A DNA stretch of 23,803 nt. Origin: JASHVB01 sp049522565 (GTDB taxonomy: Bacteria; Pseudomonadota; Alphaproteobacteria; Acetobacterales; Acetobacteraceae). The stretch lies in NCBI GenBank assembly GCA_049522565.1, contig JBEKNT010000048.1, forward strand, positions 1-23,803, read 5' to 3'. The notes beneath the pieces were generated by a model, which made no database searches, was not told the DNA's origin, and was given only the letters and a program-made list of their open reading frames with translations. Both the position numbers and the translations under genes were made by a program. Shown one piece after another: positions 15,395 to 23,599 of this stretch (its first letter is position 1; every line of letters starts with the position of its first letter).

Positions 15395-16368
15395 CGCGCG
15401 CGCACCGCGCGGAACACCCGCAGCCAATTGCCGGCGCAGACCTTCGCCACCTCGTCCTCCGTCATGCCGCGGTTGCGCAACGCCGCCGCGATCTCCTGGT
15501 GGCGCGAGAAATCCGGCAGCTCGGTCCGCGCCGCGCCGGCCGGCAGGTCGGTGCCGATGCCGACATGGTCGATCCCCACCGCGTCGATCAGGCGGAACAG
15601 GTGGCGGATCAGGCCGGGCAGTTTTTCCGCCCACAGCACGGACATCCACGCACCGATGACGCCGCCGGTGTCCACCACCATCCGCGCGTAGTCCGGGCTG
15701 AGATAGCGCGGATGGTCGCCGTCGGGATGGCCCGGCTCTTTCAGATTGGCGTGCGTGCAGAGGATCGGCCGCGTGCTGGCGGCGGCCACGCCCCGCACGG
15801 TGGCCTCCGAGCAATGCGCGACATCGACGATGATGCCGAGCCGGTTCATGCGGCGGACCGCCTCGGCGCCAATGCGCGTCAGGCCGCCATGCACCGGCGG
15901 CGCGGTCTGGATGTCGCCCGTCTCGTTGACCAGGTAGTGGGTGAGCTGGATGGAGCGCACGCCGCGGGCTTCCAGGGCGTCCAACCGGTCCAGGTCGCCT
16001 TCCAGGAAGTCGCAGCCTTCCACCGCCAGCACCAGCGCCGGGTCCGCCGGGTCAGGTGCCCGTTGGATCAGGCCCGTGGGCGGGCAGGCGCCGGCGCGGA
16101 TCTCGTCCGGCTCGCGGGCGATGCGGGTGCCGGTGGCCGCGTAGCTCGCCAGGTAGTCTTCGACCGTGGCGAGGCATTCGCCGGGATCCGGGTCGCGCAC
16201 CTTCTCCAGCCGCTTCGTCTCGGGGTTGCGGCGGATCATCGGCAGGTCGGCGATCGCCGAGACCACCGCGGCGGCGACCCCGCCTGGTGCCATCGTCGCC
16301 AGCACGGCGCGGTCGACCGGGCCGGTGCGGTTAGGGCGGCCGGCATGGGTGTGCATGTCGATGATCAT
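15391..16368 (-). CDS. Membrane dipeptidase-like protein, peptidase family M19
   Basis: 325 residues. The M19/renal dipeptidase pattern is clear: VEGCDFLEGD with Glu117, GVRSIQLTHY, then GGLTRIGAEAVRRMNRLGII, DVAHCS with His185 and CTHANL with His206. These are the binuclear zinc ligands of the family. The first metal motif reads His6-Thr-His8 (DMHTH) where M19 enzymes usually have His-x-Asp, so the second ligand differs. No signal peptide is visible, so a cytoplasmic enzyme is likely. Known members hydrolyse dipeptides, often with a D-residue. ATG 16368 has no clear Shine-Dalgarno. Its end overlaps rpiA by four bases. Confidence 0.9.
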   Translation of the reverse strand: MIIDMHTHAGRPNRTGPVDRAVLATMAPGGVAAAVVSAIADLPMIRRNPETKRLEKVRDPDPGECLATVEDYLASYAATGTRIAREPDEIRAGACPPTGLIQRAPDPADPALVLAVEGCDFLEGDLDRLDALEARGVRSIQLTHYLVNETGDIQTAPPVHGGLTRIGAEAVRRMNRLGIIVDVAHCSEATVRGVAAASTRPILCTHANLKEPGHPDGDHPRYLSPDYARMVVDTGGVIGAWMSVLWAEKLPGLIRHLFRLIDAVGIDHVGIGTDLPAGAARTELPDFSRHQEIAAALRNRGMTEDEVAKVCAGNWLRVFRAVRAR

Positions 16369-16479
16369 GGGTGGGGGTGGACCGCGATCGGTGGTGGCGG
16401 TTGGTAGATAGCCGGATCGCCCGGCCGTCGCCACCGCGGTGAGGGGTCATTGTGCCAGCCCACACAGCCGCCATTCGGG

Positions 16480-17529
16480 TCACCGGCGGCGCATGCGGAT
16501 ATCCGGCCCGATCCGTCCGGCTCCGGCATGATTACGCAGCACGTGCAGCCGGATGTGACGGCCCTCGCGGAACCGCCGGTCGCTGAAGCCCATGGCGGCC
16601 AATCCGTCCCGCAACCGACCGATGGTTCCCGCCAGTGTCGCCACCGGCTGATGCTCCGGGGCGAGCGAGCGGAACAGCGAGAAATCGACCCGATAGGACC
16701 GGCGGTCGGGCGGTGCCGCCTGGTTGATCGACAGCGTGCTGCCGGCGACCTGCGACACCACCGCCTCGGCGAGACCGCGCACCTGGAAGTTCCAGTCGTC
16801 CGAACCGGCATTGACCACCAGCATGGCGCCGCCAGGCGCGGCGGGGCGCGTCACCGCCCATTCCACGGCACGCGCCATGTCGGTCACGTCGATCAGCGGC
16901 CGCCAGGGCGAGCCATCGCTGAGCACGGTGATCTCCCCGGTCGCCATCGCACAGGCGACGAAATCGTTGACCACGAGATCGAGCCGCAGCCGGTCCGACA
17001 TGCCACAGGCGGTGGCAAAGCGCAGGCACGTCACGATCATGCCGCCGCGGTCCATCTGCCGCAGCCCGTGCTCGGTTGCTATCTTGGAACGAGCGTAGGC
17101 GGTGATCGGCGCCACGCCGTCGATCTCGCTGCGCGCGCCCGGTGCGGCGGCGCCATAGACGCTGCAACTCGAGGCGAACACGAAATGGCGCACCCCCGCG
17201 TCGCGGGCCAGTTCGGCCATGCGCAGGCTGGCCAGATGGTTCACCTGATCGGTCGGCTCGGCAAATCGATCGCCCATCGGATCGTTGGAGATGGCCGCCA
17301 GATGCACCACCGCATCGCAGCCGCCCAGCAGCCCGGCGTCGATGTCGCGCGTGTCGCCGAACACCTGGCGGTCGAGCAACGCTTCGGGCAGCGCGTCGCA
17401 GGCCGTGAGGCAATGGGCGAACAGACCGGAATCGTAGCCGATCAGGACCGCGTCGGGAAACCGCGCGCGCAGATGGCGCACCAGGACAGGGCCGACATAG
17501 CCCATGTTGCCGGTGATGAGAATTTGCAT
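16480..17529 (-). CDS. NAD-dependent sugar epimerase/dehydratase (extended SDR)
   Basis: 349 residues. The Rossmann motif TGNMGYVG lies at 6-13, the catalytic serine region SSCSVYG at 120-126, and the Tyr145-x3-Lys149 pair in AYARSK. This is the extended SDR fold that acts on nucleotide sugars. The start ATG 17529 begins the fold at once (MQILITGNMG); 13 further residues upstream are open but unneeded. The C-terminal extension after about residue 320 is Arg-rich. It lies 126 bases downstream of the polyprenyl glycosylphosphotransferase on the same strand, which suggests a role in precursor supply for a surface polysaccharide. The sugar is not predictable. Confidence 0.9.
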   Translation of the reverse strand: MQILITGNMGYVGPVLVRHLRARFPDAVLIGYDSGLFAHCLTACDALPEALLDRQVFGDTRDIDAGLLGGCDAVVHLAAISNDPMGDRFAEPTDQVNHLASLRMAELARDAGVRHFVFASSCSVYGAAAPGARSEIDGVAPITAYARSKIATEHGLRQMDRGGMIVTCLRFATACGMSDRLRLDLVVNDFVACAMATGEITVLSDGSPWRPLIDVTDMARAVEWAVTRPAAPGGAMLVVNAGSDDWNFQVRGLAEAVVSQVAGSTLSINQAAPPDRRSYRVDFSLFRSLAPEHQPVATLAGTIGRLRDGLAAMGFSDRRFREGRHIRLHVLRNHAGAGRIGPDIRMRRR

Positions 17530-17655
17530 GGCACGACCGAAATTTCCCGCTGCAATCTGCCGGCCCAACTCATAATTTCTCGTTAACGGCAGTCCGCCCC
17601 GGCATCACCACCCCGGCTTCGCGGCTGCGGCGGTGCGTCCGAACCGCTTATAGCC

Positions 17656-19263
17656 TCACCGAACGCCGCTGGGCCACAGCACGACGCGCAGGGTTTGCAG
17701 CAGGATCACCAGATCGAACAGGATCGAAAAGTTCTTCACGTAGTAGAGGTCGTAACTCAGCTTGGAGCGCGCATCGTCAACCGACGCGCCATAGGGGTAG
17801 TTGATCTGCGCCCAGCCGGTCACCCCGGCCTTCACCATGTGGCGCTCATTGTACAGCGGAATCAGCCGCGTCAGCTCCGTAACGAACACCGGCCGCTCGG
17901 GCCGCGGTCCGACGAACGACATGTCCCCCCGCAGCACATTGACCAGTTGCGGCAACTCGTCGATCCGCGTGCGGCGCAGGAACCTGCCCACCCGGGTGAT
18001 GCGGTCGTCCTTCGTCGCGGCCCACACCGCGCCGCTCGCCTCGGCATCCACGCGCATTGTGCGCAGCTTGAGAATCCGGAAATGCCGCCCGCCCTGGGTC
18101 ACCCTTTCCTGGCGATACAGCACCGGCCCGGGTCCCTCCCAGCGGATCGCCAGCATGGCAGCGAGCAAGACCGGCGAGGTCAGCGTCAGCACCAGCAGGC
18201 TGGCCGCCAGGTCGAACAGGCGCTTGAGGAAGCGGTCGATGGCGCCGAACTGGAAGCCGTCGGAATAGAGCAACCAGCCCAGTTCCATGCGTTTCAGGTC
18301 GACCCGGCGGATTTCCTTCTCGACGAAGCTCAGGTACTGCACTACGGGGAACCCCGCGGTCTTGCATGCGAGCAAACGCTCCAGGTCCATGCCGCGCCGC
18401 TCGTCCGGGGCGATGACGACCTGGTCGGCACCGACGGCCTGCGCAGCGCGCAGTACGTCAAACGCGTCGCAGCGCAGGATGCGCCCGGCCGGGTCTGCCG
18501 CCAGTCGCGCATCGATCTCGCCCAGGCTGGCGTGGTGCAGGAAGGCGATGTCGTAGTTCAGGCTGCCGCCTTCCTTGGACAGCATGTGCAACAGGTCCCA
18601 GGCGCGCTGTCCGGCACCGACCACCAGCAGATGCCGGCGCAGCACGCGGCCTTGCAGCAGCACGTCCACCACCAGCCGCGCGACGAACGCGCATAGCGTG
18701 AAGCTGATGAATGCCACGGCAAAGCCGAGCGTCTCGTCGCGGCCCCCGGGCCGTGCGAACAGCACAGCGTCGAGCCGCGGCGGCACCAGGGAGCAGAGCA
18801 CCGTGAGCACCGCCCCCATGGCGACGACCAGCGGGACGCGCGAGAGCGACCGGCCGGTCCATAGAATGGCGTCGCGGCGATACAGGCCCATCGCATAGAG
18901 CAGCAGCAGATCGGTCACCGGATAGGTGATGCCGCGCAGGTCGAGCGGTGGGACCGGATGCGGGAAGAATGACGGATAGGCGGCCCACAGCACCAACGGC
19001 CACGCCACCAGGACACAGCCGAGGTCCAGGGCGAACAGCACGCTGCCGGTGCTGAACAGCGACAGGTTCAACAGCCGCCGCGATGACTCGCTGCGCGGGT
19101 GTGGCGCCGGAGGCGCATTGCTCGGTTCGAATTCCAGGCCGGCTTGCGATGTCATCGTTGCTGTGGCCGAGGCGACTACCTGGCCGGCAGGGTGGGGCAT
19201 GAAGCGGACCGAGGCAATCGGCGCCGGCCGACCGGACGAAGTTGGGTCGCCACGCAAGTTCAT
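17656..19263 (-). CDS. Polyprenyl-phosphate glycosylphosphotransferase (WcaJ/GumD-like)
   Basis: 535 residues from ATG 19263. After a polar N-terminus come four or five membrane helices, a central CoA_binding-like domain (LLVVGAGQRAWDLLHMLSKE), a further helix (LFDLAASLLVLTLTSPVLLA) and the catalytic bacterial sugar transferase domain with LYRQERVTQGG, ILKLRTM, RTRIDELPQLVNVLRGDMS and FVGPRPERP. It should start a repeat unit by moving a sugar 1-phosphate to undecaprenyl phosphate at the inner membrane. Starts are debatable: ATG 19263 has GGGAGG four bases upstream; ATG 19200 and ATG 19155 lack one but give the more usual length (499 residues for 19155). Confidence 0.9.
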   Translation of the reverse strand: MNLRGDPTSSGRPAPIASVRFMPHPAGQVVASATATMTSQAGLEFEPSNAPPAPHPRSESSRRLLNLSLFSTGSVLFALDLGCVLVAWPLVLWAAYPSFFPHPVPPLDLRGITYPVTDLLLLYAMGLYRRDAILWTGRSLSRVPLVVAMGAVLTVLCSLVPPRLDAVLFARPGGRDETLGFAVAFISFTLCAFVARLVVDVLLQGRVLRRHLLVVGAGQRAWDLLHMLSKEGGSLNYDIAFLHHASLGEIDARLAADPAGRILRCDAFDVLRAAQAVGADQVVIAPDERRGMDLERLLACKTAGFPVVQYLSFVEKEIRRVDLKRMELGWLLYSDGFQFGAIDRFLKRLFDLAASLLVLTLTSPVLLAAMLAIRWEGPGPVLYRQERVTQGGRHFRILKLRTMRVDAEASGAVWAATKDDRITRVGRFLRRTRIDELPQLVNVLRGDMSFVGPRPERPVFVTELTRLIPLYNERHMVKAGVTGWAQINYPYGASVDDARSKLSYDLYYVKNFSILFDLVILLQTLRVVLWPSGVR

Positions 19264-19373
19264 CAGCCCTCCCGGCCGCAGCCCTTCCAGCCGCGGCTTA
19301 CCTGGCATGACGCCGCACGGCCGTCCGATCGGGCAGCAACCTGCCACCGGCGGACATCGTAAATCGCCGGTTG

Positions 19374-19388
19374 TTAACGAAGCGTTCA
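19374..19388. promoter_or_regulatory. CtrA-like half-site pair in a divergent promoter region
   Basis: TTAA-N7-TTCA lies between the divergent phosphotransferase gene and the repeat-protein gene, one base off the alphaproteobacterial CtrA consensus TTAA-N7-TTAA. It also forms an imperfect dyad GTTAACG/CGTTCAAC. The 254-bp gap holds no gene. Weak evidence. Confidence 0.25.
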
Positions 19389-19517
19389 ACTCGTGCGCGC
19401 AAGCTGCCGCAGTCAGTGTGCGCCACAAAACGGGCGACGTCGCGGCATCTGTCGCGCCAACCGTGCCGGGCAGCATCAAGGCGGGCCCAGCGCCAGTCCC
19501 GAAGAGGACGCCGTCGC

Positions 19518-20108
19518 ATGTCAGCCATATGTCGGTCTTTCCGCTATCCGCGCGCCGCAGCAATCATGGCGCCGCCGTTGGCAGCCCTGGGCGGTTGCGT
19601 CGTGGCGCTGCTGCTTCTCGCGGGCACGCCTGCGGCTCAGGCCGCACCCTGCGCCCCCGGCGGCTCCGGCGTGCCGACCCCGGGCGCCTCCGGCGTGCCG
19701 ACGCCCGGCACTTTCGGCGTGTCGACCCCCGGCGCTTCCGGCGTGCCGACGTCCGGCTGCAATGCCGGTGCAACCGGCGCCAAGGTCGCGGGCTCCACCG
19801 GTTCCGTGGCCAAACCGACATTGCCGAGCGCGCCCGCAGCCCCGACCGCCCCCTGCGTCCCGGCCGGCGCCGGCATGGCCGGCTGCGGCTCCGGCGCAAT
19901 ACGCTCGATGGTTCCGGGGCTGCCGGGCCCGCTGCAAAATCTCTTGCCGGGCGCGCGGGACATGCGAGCCGAGTCCTGCGGGCCTGGGATCCGCGGCAAC
20001 GCGGCGCCCGGCTGCAATCGCGGCGCGGCGGGCGGCGCGGGCGCGGTTGTTCAAGGCGTGATGACGTTCATGCAGGTCGTGTCGCCCACCGCCTTACTGC
20101 CGCACTGA
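19518..20108 (+). CDS. Secreted Pro/Gly repeat protein with spaced cysteines
   Basis: 196 residues, not recognised. A signal peptide ends at PAAQA-APC after the hydrophobic stretch GGCVVALLLLAG. Four eight-residue repeats follow (SGVPTPGA, SGVPTPGT, FGVSTPGA, SGVPTSGC), coded by 24-bp units from 19665 to 19760. Mature-part cysteines sit singly, each in a Gly/Ala/Pro/Ser setting (APCAP, SGCNAG, APCVP, AGCGS, ESCGP, PGCNR), which would allow disulfide cross-links. The rest is Ala/Gly/Pro rich. AGAGGA nine bases upstream supports ATG 19518; ATG 19566 is an alternative. It is divergent from the polysaccharide phosphotransferase, so an extracellular or envelope structural role is possible; this is inference. 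Confidence 0.72.
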   Translation: MSAICRSFRYPRAAAIMAPPLAALGGCVVALLLLAGTPAAQAAPCAPGGSGVPTPGASGVPTPGTFGVSTPGASGVPTSGCNAGATGAKVAGSTGSVAKPTLPSAPAAPTAPCVPAGAGMAGCGSGAIRSMVPGLPGPLQNLLPGARDMRAESCGPGIRGNAAPGCNRGAAGGAGAVVQGVMTFMQVVSPTALLPH

Positions 20109-20129
20109 TGCGTGGGCGGTTGCCCGGGA

Positions 20130-20822
20130 TCAGAACCGCTCGACCCAGGGCCGCAGCTCGACCTCCCAGGTCCAGGCGCTGCGGGACTGGTTCGCCACGT
20201 GCCAGTAGGTCTCGGCGATGGCGTCCGGATCGAGCATGCTGTCCGGTTTTTCCCCCGGGTCGGGCCGCGTGGCGCTGCGGATGCCGCCGTCGATGACGAA
20301 ATGGGCGACGTGCAGGCCCTGCGGCGCGAGTTCGCGCGCCATGCTCTGCGCCAGGCCGCGCAGCGCGAACTTGCCCATGGCGAACGCCGCCGACTGCACG
20401 TAGCCCTTCACGCTGGCCGAGGCGCCGGTGAACAGGATCGCGCCGGTGCCGCGCGGCAGCATGTGGCGCGCCGCCTGCTGGCCGACCAGGAAGCCGCCAT
20501 AGGCGGACACCGCGATCGCCCGCGCCACCGCGTCGGCGTCGAGATCGGTGATCGGCCCGCGCGCGCGGGCGCTGGCGTTGTAGACCACGATGTCCGGCAC
20601 GCCCGACGTGGCGATCACCACGTCGAACAGCGCCGCGACTTCCTCGGGTTCCGCCGCCTCGCAAGCGAAGGTGATGGCGGCGGTTTCCTCCGCCAGCTTC
20701 GCCAGCTTGTCGGGATTGCGTGAGGCCAGCGCCACCTGAAGCCCGTGCCTGGCGAACAGCCGCGCCAGCGAGGCGCTCAGTCCGCTGCCCGCGCCGACGA
20801 TCAAAGCCGACTTCATGTCCAT
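20130..20822 (-). CDS. SDR-family protein lacking the catalytic tyrosine
   Basis: 230 residues. The cofactor motif GAGSGLSASLA lies at 10-20. The catalytic region reads FTGASASVKG (131-140) and then Phe147-AMG-Lys151, so phenylalanine replaces the active-site tyrosine of the YxxxK motif. The NNAG motif is altered to YNAS (81-84). It may be an oxidoreductase of a divergent SDR branch or a non-catalytic relative. The start is set by GGGAGA six bases before ATG 20822; GTG 20825 and ATG 20816 are alternatives. The ATG overlaps the stop of the pseudogene remnant just upstream (TGATG). It converges on the Pro/Gly repeat gene, with 21 bases between. Confidence 0.85.
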   Translation of the reverse strand: MDMKSALIVGAGSGLSASLARLFARHGLQVALASRNPDKLAKLAEETAAITFACEAAEPEEVAALFDVVIATSGVPDIVVYNASARARGPITDLDADAVARAIAVSAYGGFLVGQQAARHMLPRGTGAILFTGASASVKGYVQSAAFAMGKFALRGLAQSMARELAPQGLHVAHFVIDGGIRSATRPDPGEKPDSMLDPDAIAETYWHVANQSRSAWTWEVELRPWVERF

Positions 20823-20893
20823 CACCGCTCTCCCAAGATCGGCGCGATCGCGCCGCTGATAGTGTGCCCGTCCGACGCCAGCTATAGCACCGC
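20822..20893 (-). pseudogene. Fossil C-terminus of an SDR gene
   Basis: In frame on the minus strand this reads AVL, a TAG stop, then LASDGHTISGAIAPILGER and a stop. The intact SDR gene upstream ends AVLW, LASDEASYISGAIVPI, SGGR. A Trp codon has become TAG and one codon has been lost in frame. At DNA level 20807-20900 aligns with 21152-21247. The remnant's final TGA overlaps the ATG of the downstream SDR gene. Confidence 0.75.
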
Positions 20894-20899
20894 CGGCGC

Positions 20900-21151
20900 C
20901 GCATTGTCCGCGCAGGGCGCGTCGGGAGGATCGGCAATGGCTCGATCCTGAGCCAGCAACCGGCCGATTTCGTCGCGGCGCTGATCGATCAGACGGGGCA
21001 TGACGGTCCCGATGGTGATCCGCGGGCGTGGTTTACCATGACTGCCCGCTCGCCGCAGCGGCATCGCCGCCGGGATATCGCGGCCGTGACGCGCGACCTC
21101 GGCCCCGGCCGCATCGCACAGGGCCGGCGGTCGGTCGGTGTCACGCGGGAC
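20900..21151. other. Gene-free spacer between the two SDR junction copies
   Basis: This 250-bp stretch separates the two copies of the SDR junction. A 60-residue minus-strand frame (20882-21064) runs into the fossil SDR end but its first 50 residues resemble nothing I know. I see no RNA gene or clear promoter. Confidence 0.5.
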
Positions 21152-21166
21152 CCGACCTCATGTCCA

Positions 21167-21913
21167 TCACCGCCCTCCCGAGATCGGCACGATCGCGCCG
21201 CTGATATAGGACGCCTCGTCCGACGCCAGCCATAGCACCGCCTGCGCCACCTCCTCCGCGCTGCCGACGCGGCCCATCGGCACGCCGGGCAGCAGCCGCT
21301 CCAGCCGGTCCGGCAGGCCGGAGCGGGCGTGCAGCTCGGTCTGGATCAGCCCGGGGCTCACCGCGTTCACCCGGATGCCGCGCGGCCCCAACTCCTTCGC
21401 CGCGCCGATGGTCAGGCTGTCCAGCGCGCCCTTCGACGCGGCGTACTGGATCCACTCGTTGGCGCCGCCCAATTCCGCCGCGCGGGAAGAAATATTGACG
21501 ATCGCGCCGCCGCCTCCGCCGCGATCGGTCGCCATGCGCGCCACCGCTTCGCGGATCAGCAGGAACGGCGCGCGCACGTTCACCGCCAGCACCGCGTCGA
21601 GCACCGCGGCGGTGATCGCGTCGATCTTGCCCGCCGGCCCCGGCGTGCCGGCATTGTTCACCAGCACCGTCAGTGGCCCGAACGTGGCGTCCACGCGGTG
21701 GAACAGCGCGAGGATCGAGGCCTCGTCGGCCATCTCCGCCTGCACCGCGATGGCGCGTCCGCCGCCTGCGGTGATTTCCGCTGCCACCGCCTCGGCGCGG
21801 TCGCGCGAGGTCTGGTAGGTCAGCGCGACGGCATAGCCGCGCGCGCCGGCCAGACGCGCGATCGCGGCGCCGATCCCCTGGCTGCCGCCGGTGACAATCA
21901 TCACAGGTTGCAT
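21167..21913 (-). CDS. Classical SDR oxidoreductase (FabG-like)
   Basis: 248 residues, the classical SDR length. TGGSQGIG at 8-15 binds the cofactor, NNAG at 86-89, serines 142-143 in NISS, and Tyr157-AAS-Lys161 complete the catalytic set. Later come NAVSPGLIQTEL and the terminal GAIVPISGGR. It should be an NAD(P)-dependent carbonyl/alcohol oxidoreductase in the cytoplasm; the substrate is unknown. The start is set by AGGGA seven bases before ATG 21913. Just past its stop the sequence reads TGATGGACATGAGGTCGGG, matching the start of the downstream SDR gene (ATGGACATGAAGTCGGC) before diverging, so the two genes once overlapped head to tail. Confidence 0.94.
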   Translation of the reverse strand: MQPVMIVTGGSQGIGAAIARLAGARGYAVALTYQTSRDRAEAVAAEITAGGGRAIAVQAEMADEASILALFHRVDATFGPLTVLVNNAGTPGPAGKIDAITAAVLDAVLAVNVRAPFLLIREAVARMATDRGGGGGAIVNISSRAAELGGANEWIQYAASKGALDSLTIGAAKELGPRGIRVNAVSPGLIQTELHARSGLPDRLERLLPGVPMGRVGSAEEVAQAVLWLASDEASYISGAIVPISGGR

Positions 21914-22156
21914 CGCGCTATCCCTTGGCTTGCCGCTCCCGGCCGGCCGGGAGCGATCGAGTCCTGCCCGCACGCTAGCCGTGCCGGGAGCATCCTTGAA
22001 GCCGTGGCGCCGATGCGGGTTGCCGCTACCGCCACCGCCCTGGCACCGCCGGCTGGCCAACCGCGATCGCATCGTGCCAGGAGGGATCGTCCGGCTGCGC
22101 CAGAACGTTTGCGAGTCAGCGGGATTATGCCGGCGGCTGCGGCCGCCGGTGTCGCG

Positions 22157-22170
22157 TTGACCCAGATCAA
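22157..22170 (+). promoter_or_regulatory. FNR/FixK-like box
   Basis: TTGACCCAGATCAA matches the FNR/FixK consensus TTGAT-N4-ATCAA at nine of ten fixed positions. A -10-like CATACT lies at 22217-22222, a spacing that would fit activation from about -64. The next gene in that direction is the MFS transporter, 143 bases on. The rest of the 21914-22312 gap shows no gene. Confidence 0.45.
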
Positions 22171-22272
22171 TGTCAGCGACATGGGCCAGGCGCATGAACC
22201 TTTCGCAATGCCTCACCATACTGCGGCGGCGTCCGCCAAGCTTGCCCGGCCGTCACGGGGTCGCTTGGTAAA

Positions 22273-22282
22273 TTGTTAACAA
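22273..22282 (+). promoter_or_regulatory. Palindromic operator candidate before the MFS gene
   Basis: TTGTTAACAA, a perfect 10-base palindrome, lies 30 bases upstream of the transporter start in an AT-rich patch. Its TTGT...ACAA form resembles sites of GntR-type regulators, which often control sugar-acid transporters. No regulator gene is in view. Confidence 0.35.
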
Positions 22283-22312
22283 CGCCGACAAACTGTCGAC
22301 AAGGAAATTCCC

Positions 22313-23599
22313 ATGCCGCGCCTGCGCTGGACCATGATCCTCCTGTGCTTCCTGGCGTGCACGATCAACTACCTTGACCGCGCCAATCTCGCGGTCGCCG
22401 CGCCCTATCTCCGCAAGGAGTTCGGCTTTGACGCCGCGACGATGGGCTTGATCCTGAGCGGCTTCTTCTGGACCTATGCGGCGATGCAGATGCCGTTCGG
22501 CTGGTTCGCCGACAAGGTGGGCCCGCGCACGTCGCTGACCGTCGCGGTGGTCTGGTGGTCGGTGTTCACCGCGATGACGTCCGTTGCTCGCGGCGTCCCC
22601 AGCCTGTTCGGTTGCCGGCTGATGCTCGGCGTCGGCGAGGCCGGCGCCTATCCGTCCTTCACCAAGGTCGTCGCCGCCTGGTTCCCGCGCAGCGAGCGCA
22701 GCCTCGCCTCCAGCATCTACGACAGCGGCTCGCGCACCGGAGCGGTGGTCGCCTTGCCCATCGTCACCTTGATTATCGGTAGCCTGGGCTGGCAAGCCTC
22801 GTTCATCATCACCGGCGTGATCGGCCTGATATGGACCGGGTTCTGGCTGAAGATGTACCGCGAGCCGGAGCAACATCCCGGCGTCACGCCGGAAGAACTG
22901 CGCCATCTGCAAGCCGAACGCGGCCGGCCCGACAAGGTCGAGGGCGCCAAGCTGCCCTGGATTTCGCTGTTCCGCTATCGCACCATCTGGGCGATGATGA
23001 TCGGCTTCTTCTGCCTGAACTTCGCGATCTTTTTCTTCATCACCTGGTTCCCGACCTACCTGGTACAGGCGCGCGGCTTCTCGCTCGCCCAGCTTGGCAC
23101 GCTTGGCATCCTGCCTGGCCTGCTGGCGATCCCCGGCGGCTGGGTCGGCGGCTTCGCTTCCGATGCGCTGTACCGCCGCGGCTGGAGCCTGACCGCGGCG
23201 CGCAAGACCTGCCTGGTGGGCGGGATGCTGATGTCGTCGGTGATCACGCTCTCGGTATTCGCGCCGAATATCTATGTCTGCCTCGCCCTGTTCGCGCTCT
23301 CCTATGCGAGCCTCTCCTTCACCGGCGCGAGCATCTGGTCGCTGCCAGCCGATGTCGCGCCGACCCAGGCGCATGTCGCCTCGATCGGCGGCATCCAGAA
23401 CTTCGCCTCGAACCTGGCGGGCATTTTCATCAGCACCTTCACCGGGGTGATGCTGATGCTCACCCAGGGCTCCTTCGTGGTGCCGCTGACCGCCGCGGGA
23501 GTCGTCTGCATTCTCGGTGCGTGCGTCTACTTGTTCATGCTCGGTGAGATCAAACCGCTGCCGGTATTGGACGCTCCGCCGGCGCACGCCACGGTGTGA
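22313..23599 (+). CDS. MFS transporter, ACS (anion:cation symporter) type
   Basis: 428 residues with about 12 membrane helices. The N-terminal signature CTINYLDRANLAVAAPYL is typical of ExuT/GudP-type transporters. WFADKVGPRTSL is the loop 2-3 MFS motif (G-x3-D-x2-GxR relaxed), and LMLGVGEAGAYPSFTKVVAA is the family helix-4 motif. Members import hexuronates, galactonate, glucarate or similar organic anions with a cation across the inner membrane. AAGGAA six bases upstream fixes ATG 22313. It stands alone, with an FNR-like box and an operator-like palindrome upstream. The exact substrate cannot be told. Confidence 0.93.
   Translation: MPRLRWTMILLCFLACTINYLDRANLAVAAPYLRKEFGFDAATMGLILSGFFWTYAAMQMPFGWFADKVGPRTSLTVAVVWWSVFTAMTSVARGVPSLFGCRLMLGVGEAGAYPSFTKVVAAWFPRSERSLASSIYDSGSRTGAVVALPIVTLIIGSLGWQASFIITGVIGLIWTGFWLKMYREPEQHPGVTPEELRHLQAERGRPDKVEGAKLPWISLFRYRTIWAMMIGFFCLNFAIFFFITWFPTYLVQARGFSLAQLGTLGILPGLLAIPGGWVGGFASDALYRRGWSLTAARKTCLVGGMLMSSVITLSVFAPNIYVCLALFALSYASLSFTGASIWSLPADVAPTQAHVASIGGIQNFASNLAGIFISTFTGVMLMLTQGSFVVPLTAAGVVCILGACVYLFMLGEIKPLPVLDAPPAHATV

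Noticed and set aside
22253..23587. 444-aa minus-strand frame opposite the MFS transporter
   Set aside because: Highly charged low-complexity product antisense to a clear 12-helix transporter.
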